A stretch of DNA of 64,000 bases from the NCBI RefSeq assembly GCF_018919485.1, contig NZ_JAHLMU010000001.1:927373-991372 (forward strand). Reading direction: 5' to 3'. Origin of the DNA: Psychrobacter sp. TAE2020 (lineage in GTDB: Bacteria > Pseudomonadota > Gammaproteobacteria > Pseudomonadales > Moraxellaceae). Both the position numbers and the translations under genes were made by a program. The notes beneath the pieces are model-generated. The model was not told the origin of the DNA. It was given only the letters and a program-made list of their open reading frames with translations, and searched no databases. Numbering within the stretch: the first letter of the stretch is position 1; every line of letters starts with the position of its first letter. Shown piece after piece: positions 45,128-54,686 of the stretch.

Positions 45128-46471
45128 ATGATAGCAGCCAATGGAATGGTCGAATCTGCAAACAATACTGAGTATGTATACATTGCAGCAGGTGATATCA
45201 ACGGTTTACTACGCGGCAAACGCATCCCATTCGATCAAATGGACAAGGCACAAAGTGGCGGTGTACGCCTGCCTTTATCTATTTTAGGTGTCGATATCTG
45301 GGGCGCTGATGTTATTGAGTCTTCACAATCAAATGGTGATATTGATGCGATTGCCAAACCTACAGGTCGCGCAGCCTATCCACTTCTTAACACTAGTGCG
45401 CCCTCCTCACTACTACCGATCTGGCTTTATACAGAAGACAACGAGCCCTATTACGGTGACGCTAGACATGTCCTAGATTATATTAGCAAAAAATTTAAAG
45501 CGCTTGGACTTACCCCAGTGATGGCAACCGAGCTTGAGTTTTATTTGGTTGACTATACTGAGGGCGAAACACCATTGCCGCCTATTCGCCCTAAAAATGG
45601 TCTGCGATTAAACAAAACCTCAATTCTTAGTATTACCGATCTATTGCAGTTCGATGAGTTTTTAGATGAAGTCTACGCCCAGTGTCGCAAACTTGATATT
45701 CCAGTTGATGCCGCTTTGGCTGAGAACGGCTGCGGTCAGTTTGAGATTAATCTTTTACATGTCGATGATCCCCTAAAAGCGGCAGATGATGCTGTTTTAT
45801 TCAAACAAGTCGTCAAGTCAGTAGCGACACGCCGAGGCTTAACGGCGACCTTTATGGCAAAGCCTTTTGGCCTGCAGTCAGGTAATGGTTTTCATGTCCA
45901 TTGTAGCTTGCTCGATAAAGATGGCAGTAACGTCTTTGATGATGGCAGCGAGGCAGGGTCAGATACACTGCGTCATGCAGTGGCCGGACTCCTAAAAACT
46001 ATGTCAGACTGTACGCTATTATTTGCACCACACGTCAACTCTTATCGCCGCTTTACTCCAGGCACCCTTGCGCCTAATAACATCTCATGGGGTTATGAGA
46101 ACCGAACGGCTGCGGTACGTATCCCAGGTGGCGACTCTAAAGCCCGTCGTATTGAACATCGCGTATCTGGTGCAGATGCCAACCCTTATTTGGTCTGTAG
46201 CGCAGTACTTGCCGGCATGCTATACGGTCTTGAAAACAAACTTGAAGCCCCAGAGCCGATCAATAGCATTACTTATGACGACACTGAGTTAAAAACCTTG
46301 CCCTTAGACTGGTTGTCTGCGATTCGTGAATTTGAGAATAGTGAAGTCATTGACGAGCTGTTCCCAAGTGAAATGATCGAGCTCCTCATTGCAGTCAAAA
46401 AGCAAGAAGCCAAGCGCTTTGCTCAGCAAGTCACTAATCTTGAATATCGCACTTATTTACAGGATGTCTAA
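45128..46471 (+). CDS. puuA: Gamma-glutamylputrescine synthetase (glutamine synthetase family)
   Basis: PuuA ligates glutamate to putrescine with ATP, the first step of the Puu pathway. The 447-residue protein has the glutamine-synthetase fold: ATELEFYLV and AENGCGQFEINL metal-binding Glu residues, GNGFHVHCSLLDKDG with the conserved His, and the NSYRRFTPGTLAPNNISWG / NRTAAVRIPGG substrate loops. Its neighbours puuD and puuB support gamma-glutamylputrescine synthetase over true glutamine synthetase. ATG 45128 is preferred, because AGGA lies eight bases upstream; the in-frame ATG at 45119 has the AGG only two bases away. Confidence 0.9.
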   Translation: MIAANGMVESANNTEYVYIAAGDINGLLRGKRIPFDQMDKAQSGGVRLPLSILGVDIWGADVIESSQSNGDIDAIAKPTGRAAYPLLNTSAPSSLLPIWLYTEDNEPYYGDARHVLDYISKKFKALGLTPVMATELEFYLVDYTEGETPLPPIRPKNGLRLNKTSILSITDLLQFDEFLDEVYAQCRKLDIPVDAALAENGCGQFEINLLHVDDPLKAADDAVLFKQVVKSVATRRGLTATFMAKPFGLQSGNGFHVHCSLLDKDGSNVFDDGSEAGSDTLRHAVAGLLKTMSDCTLLFAPHVNSYRRFTPGTLAPNNISWGYENRTAAVRIPGGDSKARRIEHRVSGADANPYLVCSAVLAGMLYGLENKLEAPEPINSITYDDTELKTLPLDWLSAIREFENSEVIDELFPSEMIELLIAVKKQEAKRFAQQVTNLEYRTYLQDV

Positions 46472-46472
46472 T

Positions 46473-47837
46473 ATGTCAAATAACACCTTACCTAATGACG
46501 CGTTGACCAATAACACTTTGCCGAATAATAATCACCGCAATATCCCTCATTATTCGGACAACGGACAGTATCCTGACAGCTACTATGCTGCCAGTCGAAA
46601 CCCTAAGCCTGATAGACCAACGCTAAAAAACGATATTCAAGCTGAGATTTGTGTGGTCGGTGGTGGTTATAGCGGGTTATCAGCTGGGCTACACCTCATA
46701 GAGACAGGCCATGAAGTTGTCGTTTTAGAGGGGGCACAGATTGGCTGGGGCGCATCAGGGCGCAATGGCGGACAAATCGTCAATGGTTTGAATGCCAGCT
46801 TAGAGAAGATTAAAAAGTCTTATGGTCAGAAAAATGCAGATTTTGTCAGTCAACTGGTTACTCGCGGTGGCAAAATTATTCGTCGTTTTATTAGCGATTA
46901 CGACATCAAATGTGATCTCAAAGAAAAAAATATTTTTGCCGCCTTCAATACCAGCCAGCTCAAAGACCTACAGAGTACCCATGACTTATGGGAGAGTTAT
47001 GGCATGCATGATCGCGAAATGTTAGATAAAGAGGGCATTGAGAAGTATATTAATACGGATGCTTATGTGGGCGGTATCATTGATCATTCAGGAGGACACT
47101 TTCATCCTCTAAATCTAGCGCTTGGTGAAGCCGTAGCCATCGAGCAAGGTGGCGGTACTATTTATGAGAATACCCTAGTAGTCGATATCGAATACGCTGA
47201 TGACTCTATTAAAGTTATCACTGAATTCGGTACCGTTACCTGCAAACAAGCAGTACTTTGTGGCAATGCTTATTTGAATAAAGTCATTCCCAAGCTTACG
47301 GATCGGGTGATGCCAGTATCCACACAGATTATTGCTACTGAACCACTAGGCGATTTAGCAAATGAGCTGATTCCATCGGATGTTTGTGTTGAGGATGTGC
47401 GTTATATTCTTGATTACTATCGGCTCTCAGCAGACAAGCGCATGCTATTTGGCGGCGGCTCTGTTTATGGCGGTCAAGACCCCGCTGACATCGCTAATAA
47501 AATCAAACCCAATATGTATAAGATATTTCCGCAGCTACGCGACTTCAAGGTCGACTATGCTTGGAGCGGTAACTTTGCCTTGTCTTTTTCACGAGTACCG
47601 CAGCTAGGTAAACTCCATGATCGTGTGTATTTTGCACATGGCTATAGTGGTCATGGTGTTACTGGGTCGCATCTATTTGGGCAGATATTAGCTGATGCCA
47701 TTAATGGTAAAACCGCTGAATTTGATGCCTTTGCACAGATTCCATGGATACCTTTCCCTGGTGGTCGAGCTTTAAGAGTACCTTACTCAGTAATGGGATC
47801 ATGGTGGTACGCGCTAAAAGATAGCACGGGTATGTAG
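46473..47837 (+). CDS. puuB: Gamma-glutamylputrescine oxidase (FAD-dependent)
   Basis: PuuB oxidises gamma-glutamylputrescine to the aminoaldehyde. The 454-residue DAO-family flavoprotein has the FAD-binding motif CVVGGGYSGLSAGLHL near residue 52, GASGRNGGQIVNG, and the C-terminal HGYSGHGVTGSHLFGQILADAI. I use ATG 46473, one base after the puuA stop and eight bases after AGGA (46461-46464), because the upstream part of the open frame overlaps puuA. The first 30 residues contain an Asn/Leu/Pro-rich imperfect repeat (NNTLPNDALTNNTLPNNN) not typical of the family. Confidence 0.9.
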   Translation: MSNNTLPNDALTNNTLPNNNHRNIPHYSDNGQYPDSYYAASRNPKPDRPTLKNDIQAEICVVGGGYSGLSAGLHLIETGHEVVVLEGAQIGWGASGRNGGQIVNGLNASLEKIKKSYGQKNADFVSQLVTRGGKIIRRFISDYDIKCDLKEKNIFAAFNTSQLKDLQSTHDLWESYGMHDREMLDKEGIEKYINTDAYVGGIIDHSGGHFHPLNLALGEAVAIEQGGGTIYENTLVVDIEYADDSIKVITEFGTVTCKQAVLCGNAYLNKVIPKLTDRVMPVSTQIIATEPLGDLANELIPSDVCVEDVRYILDYYRLSADKRMLFGGGSVYGGQDPADIANKIKPNMYKIFPQLRDFKVDYAWSGNFALSFSRVPQLGKLHDRVYFAHGYSGHGVTGSHLFGQILADAINGKTAEFDAFAQIPWIPFPGGRALRVPYSVMGSWWYALKDSTGM

Positions 47838-47995
47838 CTAAAAAATAAGTAACAGCTTTCACTTTGAGGATACACGTTAAATTAATCGTTTGATTTTGTA
47901 GGCTATTGCACTCTTATTGATCGCCATAGCCTCACACAAAACTCAGGAACAGGATTGTTCTATAACTACAATGAGGGTCTACAGGGAATGTATCT

Positions 47996-49489
47996 ATGAA
48001 TATGAAACTCGACGATGCAATTGAACGACAGTATCGAAATAAGCGTATGTTTATGACCTTAGCAGCGGGGGTTGCCATATATCTCGTTTTTGCTTGGATG
48101 TCATTCAATCATGATGCAGCAGAATCTTGGGGCGCACTGTCCCTATTACCTACACTGCTAGTGTTGGTGACCGCCATCGTCTCAAGACGTCCTTTTGAGT
48201 CTATGATCGCAGGCTGTGTTGCCGGTCTAGTCATGCTCAACCCCTTTGATCTAGTCTCTCCTTTTGCTGACAATATATCTATAGTACTGGGTAATGAGAC
48301 CATTATCTGGATTGTACTGGTTTGCGGACTGATGGGTGGCCTTATTCAGCTGCTTGAGATCAGTGGCTGTCTTGATGGCTTTAGCGAATGGCTGCAAAAG
48401 ATTATCAAATCTCGTCGCCAGTCAATGTTAGCTACTTTTGCTTTGGGTGTTGTGGTCTTTATTGATGATTACCTAAACTGTCTAGCCGTTTCCACCTCGG
48501 TCAAAAAACTCACTGATGCTTATAATGTGTCACGCGAAAAGCTTGCCTATATTGTGGATTCAACAGCAGCGCCCATGTGTATTATTGTGCCTATCTCTAC
48601 TTGGGCCGTATATTTTTCTGGTCTATTAGAAGAGAACGGTGTGGCAGCAGATGGCAGCGGCTTAACTCTTTATATAAGTGCTATTCCTTATATGGCTTAT
48701 GCTTGGTTTGCTTTGATCATCGTGTTTTTGGTAGCTTACGGCATGTTAGGTGATTGGGGACCGATGAAAAAAGCCGAGGCACGCGCCAAAGCTGGTAACC
48801 CTGTACCTGCGGACTTTGTAGATGAGCAGCTAGTCTCCAACGTTCAAGCCAAACGCAAATTGTCTTACAAAGCTAACATCACTAACTTTGCCTTTCCTAT
48901 GATATTACTCATTGTGTCAACCGTTTACTTTGAGGTTGATCTATTAAGGGGTGCATTATTCACTTGTTTTGTAACCGTTGTTTTGTACTGGATGCAAGGT
49001 ATATTGGCCTTTGAAACCCAAGTTGAGGCTATTTTTAAAGGCTTTAAAGTAATGTTATACCCGCTCTCTACCGTTATTGGCGGCTTCTTTCTCAAAGAAG
49101 TCAATGACAGCCTTGGTATGACCAGTTATGTTATTGATAGCATTACCCCATATATGACTATTATTATCTTTCCTGCGGTTATCTTCGCAGTCATGGCATT
49201 CTTAACCTTTGCAACCTCATCGAGCTGGGGACTATATGTTCTCGCGATGCCGATTGTTTTCCCAATATCGTTAACGCTTGGCGTTAGCACGCCCTTGATG
49301 ATTGGTGCATTGTTATCAGCATCTTCATTCGGTAGTCATGCTTGCTTCTTTAGCGATTCATCGTTACTCGCAGCACAAGGCGCTGGTTGTTCACCAATGC
49401 AACATGCCTTTACTCAGTTTCCTTATGCGATGCTAGGTGCAGGCCTGTCCGTTATTACCTTCTTAGGATTAGGGTTTATGATGGCTTAA
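47996..49489 (+). CDS. NhaC-family antiporter in the putrescine cluster
   Basis: The 497-residue membrane protein has about 11-12 hydrophobic segments and NhaC-family features, notably VVFIDDYLNCLAVSTSVKKLTD, VDSTAAPMCIIVPISTWAVYF and the C-terminal SSWGLYVLAMPIVFPI. The family contains Na+/H+ antiporters and amino-acid exchangers such as malate/lactate or arginine-like carriers. Its place between puuB and aguB makes putrescine or a related amine/amino acid a plausible substrate, but that is inference. GGGA precedes the ATG. Confidence 0.82.
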   Translation: MNMKLDDAIERQYRNKRMFMTLAAGVAIYLVFAWMSFNHDAAESWGALSLLPTLLVLVTAIVSRRPFESMIAGCVAGLVMLNPFDLVSPFADNISIVLGNETIIWIVLVCGLMGGLIQLLEISGCLDGFSEWLQKIIKSRRQSMLATFALGVVVFIDDYLNCLAVSTSVKKLTDAYNVSREKLAYIVDSTAAPMCIIVPISTWAVYFSGLLEENGVAADGSGLTLYISAIPYMAYAWFALIIVFLVAYGMLGDWGPMKKAEARAKAGNPVPADFVDEQLVSNVQAKRKLSYKANITNFAFPMILLIVSTVYFEVDLLRGALFTCFVTVVLYWMQGILAFETQVEAIFKGFKVMLYPLSTVIGGFFLKEVNDSLGMTSYVIDSITPYMTIIIFPAVIFAVMAFLTFATSSSWGLYVLAMPIVFPISLTLGVSTPLMIGALLSASSFGSHACFFSDSSLLAAQGAGCSPMQHAFTQFPYAMLGAGLSVITFLGLGFMMA

Positions 49490-49611
49490 GCGTCACTTAA
49501 TACTATCTCCTTGTAAGCTAACGGGTAGTTGCTGATTAGCAACTGCCCGTTAGCAAGTGTTCAATATGATTTTCAGGCTATTATCTCTTGATAAATAAAA
49601 GGAATTAGACC

Positions 49612-50481
49612 ATGGGATCAGTCACTGTAGCTACAACCCAAATGGCCTGTAGCTGGGACAAGCAAAAGAACATCGAGCTGGCCACTGAGCTAGTAACTAA
49701 AGCCGCTAAGGCTGGTGCTAATATTATTCTACTACAAGAATTATTTGAGACCCCCTACTTCTGCCAAGTTCATGACTTTAGCTATATTGAGCTTGCTACA
49801 TCAGTAGAGAACAACGTCGCTATTCAGCATTTTAAGCAATTGGCAAAAGGGCTGGAGGTGGTATTACCGATCAGCTTTTATGAAAAGTCAGGTAATACCT
49901 TTTTTAATAGCGTCACGGTGATTGATGCTGATGGCGAGATACTAGGTACGTATCGTAAAATCTATATCCCTGATGGTATTCCTTATGCCGAAAAATTCTA
50001 TTTTACCCCAGGTGATACCGGGTTTAAGGTTTGGGATACCAAATATGCCAAAATCGGTGTTGGTATTTGCTGGGATCAGTGGTTCCCTGAATGTGCGCGC
50101 AGCATGGCACTAATGGGTGCTGAAATATTATTTTATCCGACGGCTATTGGTGATGAGCCAACATTGGATATTGATTCAAAAGGTCATTGGCAGCGCTGTA
50201 TGCAAGGTGACGCCGCGGCCAACTTGATGCCAGTAGTAGCCTCTAACCGTATCGGTACTGAGACGATTACACAAAATGGGACTGATAGCGTCATGACATT
50301 TTATGGTAGCTCGTTTATTACTGATGGTCGCGGTGAGATTATCGAGGAGGCCTCAAGGGATAAGCAGGAATTTATCAGTGCCACTTTCGATTTGGACAAG
50401 CTGGCGACTGATCGTCATCAATGGGGAGTTTTCCGTGATCGACGTCGGTCGATGTATGGCACTCTACTTACTCATGGCTAG
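49612..50481 (+). CDS. aguB: N-carbamoylputrescine amidase
   Basis: AguB is a nitrilase-superfamily enzyme converting N-carbamoylputrescine to putrescine, CO2 and ammonia. The 289-residue product is intact, with the Glu-Lys-Cys triad in LLQELFETPYFC (E43), YRKIYIPDG and GICWDQWFPE. It ends before the aguA remnant by 59 bases. Because the enzyme making its substrate, AguA, is broken, its present role is unclear unless N-carbamoylputrescine comes from outside or it has another amide substrate. AAAGGA precedes the ATG. Confidence 0.93.
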   Translation: MGSVTVATTQMACSWDKQKNIELATELVTKAAKAGANIILLQELFETPYFCQVHDFSYIELATSVENNVAIQHFKQLAKGLEVVLPISFYEKSGNTFFNSVTVIDADGEILGTYRKIYIPDGIPYAEKFYFTPGDTGFKVWDTKYAKIGVGICWDQWFPECARSMALMGAEILFYPTAIGDEPTLDIDSKGHWQRCMQGDAAANLMPVVASNRIGTETITQNGTDSVMTFYGSSFITDGRGEIIEEASRDKQEFISATFDLDKLATDRHQWGVFRDRRRSMYGTLLTHG

Positions 50482-50540
50482 GTACTAAAACTACTTTTGT
50501 AAGCGCTACCTATCTTAGTAAAGCAAATAAGGTCATTGCT

Positions 50541-51646
50541 ATGTCATTGTTAATCACAGACTCAACGCCCAAACGAAATGGCTTTTATATGCCGGCAGAG
50601 TTTGCGCCTGTCCAAAAGGTGTGGATGATATGGCCTTATCGAACGGATAACTGGCGACAGCAGGCCATTCCAGTACAAGCCGCTTATGCGGCAGTTGCCA
50701 TAGTTATCAGGCAATTTTGTGAGGTTAGTGTTTTAGTTAATGCTGATACTCTACAGAGTTGTCGCGATCAGCTCCCAGATGATATTGAAGTAATAGCAAT
50801 GCCAAGCAATGATGCATGGGTACGGGACATTGTACCTACCTTTTTAATCGATAATTATGGCGCACTACGGGCTTGTGACTGGATATTTAATGCGTGGGGC
50901 GGCGACTACGACGGACTGTATTCGCCATGGGATGATGATGGTAAGCTTGCTGAGCGCTTATGTGAGCAGTTAGGCATTCAGCGTTACCGTACTGATGACT
51001 TGGTGATGGAAGGTGGCGCTTTTCATGTCGATGGCGAGGGTACAGTACTCACCACACGTATGTGCCTACTTAGCCCCGGCCATAATCCGCATCTTAATGA
51101 GCCCCAAATCGAAGATAAGCTTAAAGACTACCTCAACGTTGAAAAGGTATTGTGGCTCGATGATGGGATTGATCCTGATGAGACCACCGGTCACATTGAT
51201 GATCTGGCCTGCTTTGCGCGTCCCGGCAAGGTAGTTTGCTTATTTACAGATGACCCTACCCATCCATTCTATGCAGCAACGTAAAAAGCTTATCGTCAGC
51301 TCTTAGATATGACCGGTGCCAAAGGCAGACATTTAAAGGTGCACAAGCTTTGCTGTACTAAAAACCCAGTAACTTTGCCTGTTAACCATGATATCGTATC
51401 CTCTGATGATGCCAAACCACGACTTAGTGATGAGGTCTGCATTGCCTCTTATGCTAACTTTTTAATCTGTAATAACGGTATTATCGTACCTCAATACGAT
51501 GACATAAATAACAGCTTAACGATTGAACACCTTGAAAAATTTTTCCTAAGCATCAGGTAATGAGAGTGCAGACTAAAGCAATTATATTGGGTGATAGCAA
51601 TATTCCTTATATTGCCCAGCAGCAGCCAGCAGTAAGTACCTCGTGA
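50541..51646 (+). pseudogene. aguA: Agmatine deiminase, inactivated by three lesions
   Basis: The sequence is a near full-length AguA, which hydrolyses agmatine to N-carbamoylputrescine. Recognisable blocks are FYMPAEFAPVQKVWMIWPYR, WVRDIVPTF, FNAWGG, VMEGGAFHVDGEG and ETTGHIDDLACF. An in-frame TAA at 51282-51284 cuts it at 248 codons; the same frame then resumes (KAYRQLLDMTGAKGRHLKVHK). A one-base loss in the A5T5 run at 51535-51544 shifts the last 34 codons, which still read PKHQVMRV...AQQQPAVSTS. In that tail the family's GGGNIHCITQQQP motif reads LGDSNIPYIAQQQP, so the catalytic Cys is Tyr (51608-51610). Enzyme activity should be lost. Confidence 0.93.
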
Positions 51647-51718
51647 GAGCATTTATTTGTTATTTAGTCCCTATCTTTAAAACATAACCAAAAATGGATC
51701 CTAATCCAAGGAGATTTT

Positions 51719-53098
51719 ATGAGCGATTATCAAGTCAACAACCCAGCCACTGGTGAGCTTCAAGCCACCTATCCAGTCGCTAGCGATAACGATATCCAGC
51801 AAGCTATCAAAAATGCTGACCAAGCTTATCAAGACTGGCGCCATGTTCCTCTTAGTGAACGCAGTGCTTTATTACATAAGGTTGCTAACATTTATCTTGA
51901 GCGTCAAGATGAGCTCGCACGTATCGTTGCTACTGAAATGGGCAAACCAGTTGCACAAGCCAAAGGTGAAATCGGCCTAGTAGCAGAGATTTACCGCTAT
52001 TATGCAGACAACGCAGAACAGCTATTAGCAACTAGCGAGATCGTAGTTGATGAAGGTATGGCTAAGGTAGAAAAACACCCTGTTGGTGCGCTGCTAGGTA
52101 TTATGCCATGGAATTATCCACACTATCAGGTGGCTCGTTTTGTGGCGCCAAACGTCATGGCGGGTAATACCATTATCCTAAAGCATGCGCCGCAATGCCC
52201 TAATACTGCAGAAGTTATCGTTGAGATTCTCAAAGATGCCGGCTTACCTGATGGCGTTTACAATAATATCTTTGCGACCAATGAGCAAGCCGCCACCATT
52301 ATTCAAGACAAAAGAGTGCAAGGCATCTCTCTAACCGGTTCTGAACGTGCAGGTGCCGCCGTTGCTAAAGAAGCGGGCGGCGCCCTCAAAAAAGTAGTAT
52401 TAGAACTTGGTGGTTCTGATGCCTTTATTGTGACAGCAGACGCTGATATTGAGCAGGCAATAGAAGGCGCAATCGTTGGGCGCTTTGGTAACACCGGTCA
52501 AGCCTGTAATGCCGCTAAGCGCTTGATTGTCGTTGCCGACGTTTATGACGATTTCGTCAAAGGCTTTACTGCTGCAGTCAATGCCATGACCTTAGCTGAC
52601 CCCTTAGATGAGCAAACCTTTATTGGTCCTATGTCGTCAAAAGCTGCCGCTGATAACTTACAACAGCAGCTGGACAGCGCTATCAAAGCTGGGGCAACGG
52701 TATTGATTGAGGGCGGCAAAATAACCGATAAGCCTGGCGCTTGGTTTAAGCCTGCCGTACTTACGGATGTCACTGATTCCATGGATGTCTACCGTCAGGA
52801 GTTATTCGGCCCTGTAGCAGTGATTTATAAAGCTCAGGATATCGATGATGCTATTAAAATTGCAAACGATGTACCCTTTGGCCTTGGTGCTTCGGTACAA
52901 ACCCAAAGCCCAGAGCTAGCTGCCGAGATTGCTGACAAGCTAGAAGTAGGCATGGTCACTATTAATGCGCCTTCTGGTACTGAAGCCAGCACACCATTTG
53001 GTGGCGTCAAGCGCTCAGGATTTGGTCGAGAGCTAGGTACCCTTGGTATTACTGAGTTTTTAAATTACAAACTCATACGCGATAAAACCACAGCATAA
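51719..53098 (+). CDS. NAD-dependent succinate-semialdehyde dehydrogenase (Sad/YneI type)
   Basis: The 459-residue aldehyde dehydrogenase has the catalytic Glu in LELGGSDAFIV and the nucleophilic Cys in FGNTGQACNAAKRLIV. Its cofactor loop, ILKHAPQCPNTA, has His instead of the usual phosphate-contacting Ser/Glu pattern of NADP enzymes, consistent with Sad/YneI-type NAD enzymes. It oxidises succinate semialdehyde from GABA to succinate. AAGGAG lies five bases before the ATG. It is the last plus-strand gene of the puu-agu series, with a terminator at 53168-53207. Confidence 0.88.
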   Translation: MSDYQVNNPATGELQATYPVASDNDIQQAIKNADQAYQDWRHVPLSERSALLHKVANIYLERQDELARIVATEMGKPVAQAKGEIGLVAEIYRYYADNAEQLLATSEIVVDEGMAKVEKHPVGALLGIMPWNYPHYQVARFVAPNVMAGNTIILKHAPQCPNTAEVIVEILKDAGLPDGVYNNIFATNEQAATIIQDKRVQGISLTGSERAGAAVAKEAGGALKKVVLELGGSDAFIVTADADIEQAIEGAIVGRFGNTGQACNAAKRLIVVADVYDDFVKGFTAAVNAMTLADPLDEQTFIGPMSSKAAADNLQQQLDSAIKAGATVLIEGGKITDKPGAWFKPAVLTDVTDSMDVYRQELFGPVAVIYKAQDIDDAIKIANDVPFGLGASVQTQSPELAAEIADKLEVGMVTINAPSGTEASTPFGGVKRSGFGRELGTLGITEFLNYKLIRDKTTA

Positions 53099-53167
53099 AC
53101 CTGGATCAATGCGAACCTCTGCTTATCTTGATAAGGACAAATTCTTTTAAGATAGGACAGATAACAT

Positions 53168-53207
53168 AAAAAAAGCCTAGCGTATCGAATTGACGCTAGG
53201 CTTTTTT
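53168..53207. terminator. Bidirectional terminator between convergent dehydrogenase and permease genes
   Basis: AAAAAAGCCTAGCGT pairs with ACGCTAGGCTTTTTT, a perfect stem with A/T runs on both sides. The right arm repeats that of the terminator at 43364-43397. Confidence 0.9.
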
Positions 53208-53243
53208 AGTATTAAGTTCTTGATAGCCGTTGATTAAATCTGC

Positions 53244-54686
53244 TTATTTTTTAGGCGGATTTTCCTTTAGCCATAATTGATTAACAATTTTTAATTCACG
53301 TAATTCCTCATTCATAATGGCTTCACTAATACCCGGATACTTGATTCTTGCATAGCTATATAAAACGATACCCAGTACTGTCCAGCCTAAGAATATCCAC
53401 CATTCAATGGCGATAAGCGCCGAGGGCATGCCTGGCATGTACAAGACCAATAGACAAAAACCTAAAATAATAGTGATTACCCCTACTAACTTACCCGCTG
53501 GTATTCTAAAGGGACGGACCATATCAGGTTCACGGTAGCGCAATACTAAGAAGGAGATAGCGACACAAGTATAAGCTATGACAATACCAAAGCCACCTGC
53601 ATCGACGATCCACACTAGCATTTTACGACCGAACAAGGGTGCTAGCGTAGCCAAGCCACCTATCAATAAAATAGCATTCATTGGGGTATTGTACTTTGGA
53701 TGTAGCTTACCTAAAAATGCTGGCAGCATGTGTGCTTTTGACATAGCATAAAGCAAGCGGCTACCACCAATTAAAAAGGCATTCCAACTAGATAGAATAC
53801 CAAGTACCCCACCAATCACCAGTAAAATCCCAGCCCATTTACCACTCCAAGCGTTGGTCATGGCATCTGCAGTAGCCAAAGTAGAGTTTTCTGCTTGTAT
53901 CAGCGGTAGTGTAGTACCGACGCTCCAAGCAACCGCAACGTACCATAGCACAGCGATAACTATTGAGATAATCAAAAACTTACCAATATTAGGTCGAGTT
54001 AGATCAATCTCTTCAGCGGCTTGTGGAATCACATCAAAGCCCACAAACATAAATGGCACCATGACAATAACCGCCATTACCCCAGCAGCACCACCAATAA
54101 ATGCAGGGGCTTGTACAGCCGTTGAGTTAGCAGGGTTATATAATATGGCACCAATAAATAGTAAAATACCTACGAACAGAATGCCTACTACTGCTGTTTT
54201 TTGGAACCAAGCACTGACTTCCATGCCGCGTATATTTAACCAAGTGACAATTACTGAGCCGAGCATACCTACTGCGACCCAAGTGGCATAGACATCCCAG
54301 CCAGCGATAGTCCATAGATAGCCTTGGTTATAGTTGGGAATAAAATATTCTACTACTGTCGGTAGCGCAACCGCCTCAAAGGCCACTACTGAGAAGTAAC
54401 CGAACAGAATACTCCAAGAGCAAATAAAGGACACATTGACCCCTAATGCTCGATGGGTATAAGTGTGCTCACCACCAGTAACTGGCATAGATGCGGCCAA
54501 CTCAGCATACGTAACGCCGATTAAGATCACCGCCATACCGCCTAATAAGAACGCTAACATCGCGCCCCAAGTTCCAGCGGCGATAATCCAACCCCCTGCT
54601 AGAACTACCCAGCCCCAACCAACCATAGCGCCAAAGGCTAAGGCAATAATATCGAACATCCCCAGCGATTTTTTAAATCCAGACAT
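53244..54686 (-). CDS. APC superfamily amino acid/polyamine permease
   Basis: The 480-residue protein has about 12 hydrophobic helices. APC features are the first-helix unwinding motif FGAMVGWGWVVLAGGW, YAELAASMPVTGGEHTYTHRALG and the conserved RLLYAMSKAHMLPAFLGKLHPKYNTP. The location beside gabT and the putrescine genes suggests uptake of putrescine, GABA or another amine (PuuP-like role), but the helix-1 motif GAMVGWGWV differs from classical GxG and the substrate is inferred. The C-terminus ends in a charged helix. AAGGAG precedes the ATG. Confidence 0.87.
   Translation of the reverse strand: MSGFKKSLGMFDIIALAFGAMVGWGWVVLAGGWIIAAGTWGAMLAFLLGGMAVILIGVTYAELAASMPVTGGEHTYTHRALGVNVSFICSWSILFGYFSVVAFEAVALPTVVEYFIPNYNQGYLWTIAGWDVYATWVAVGMLGSVIVTWLNIRGMEVSAWFQKTAVVGILFVGILLFIGAILYNPANSTAVQAPAFIGGAAGVMAVIVMVPFMFVGFDVIPQAAEEIDLTRPNIGKFLIISIVIAVLWYVAVAWSVGTTLPLIQAENSTLATADAMTNAWSGKWAGILLVIGGVLGILSSWNAFLIGGSRLLYAMSKAHMLPAFLGKLHPKYNTPMNAILLIGGLATLAPLFGRKMLVWIVDAGGFGIVIAYTCVAISFLVLRYREPDMVRPFRIPAGKLVGVITIILGFCLLVLYMPGMPSALIAIEWWIFLGWTVLGIVLYSYARIKYPGISEAIMNEELRELKIVNQLWLKENPPKK

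Noticed and set aside
51309..51560. Separate small gene after aguA
   Set aside because: It is the same frame as aguA continuing past a nonsense codon and matches the C-terminal part of agmatine deiminase.
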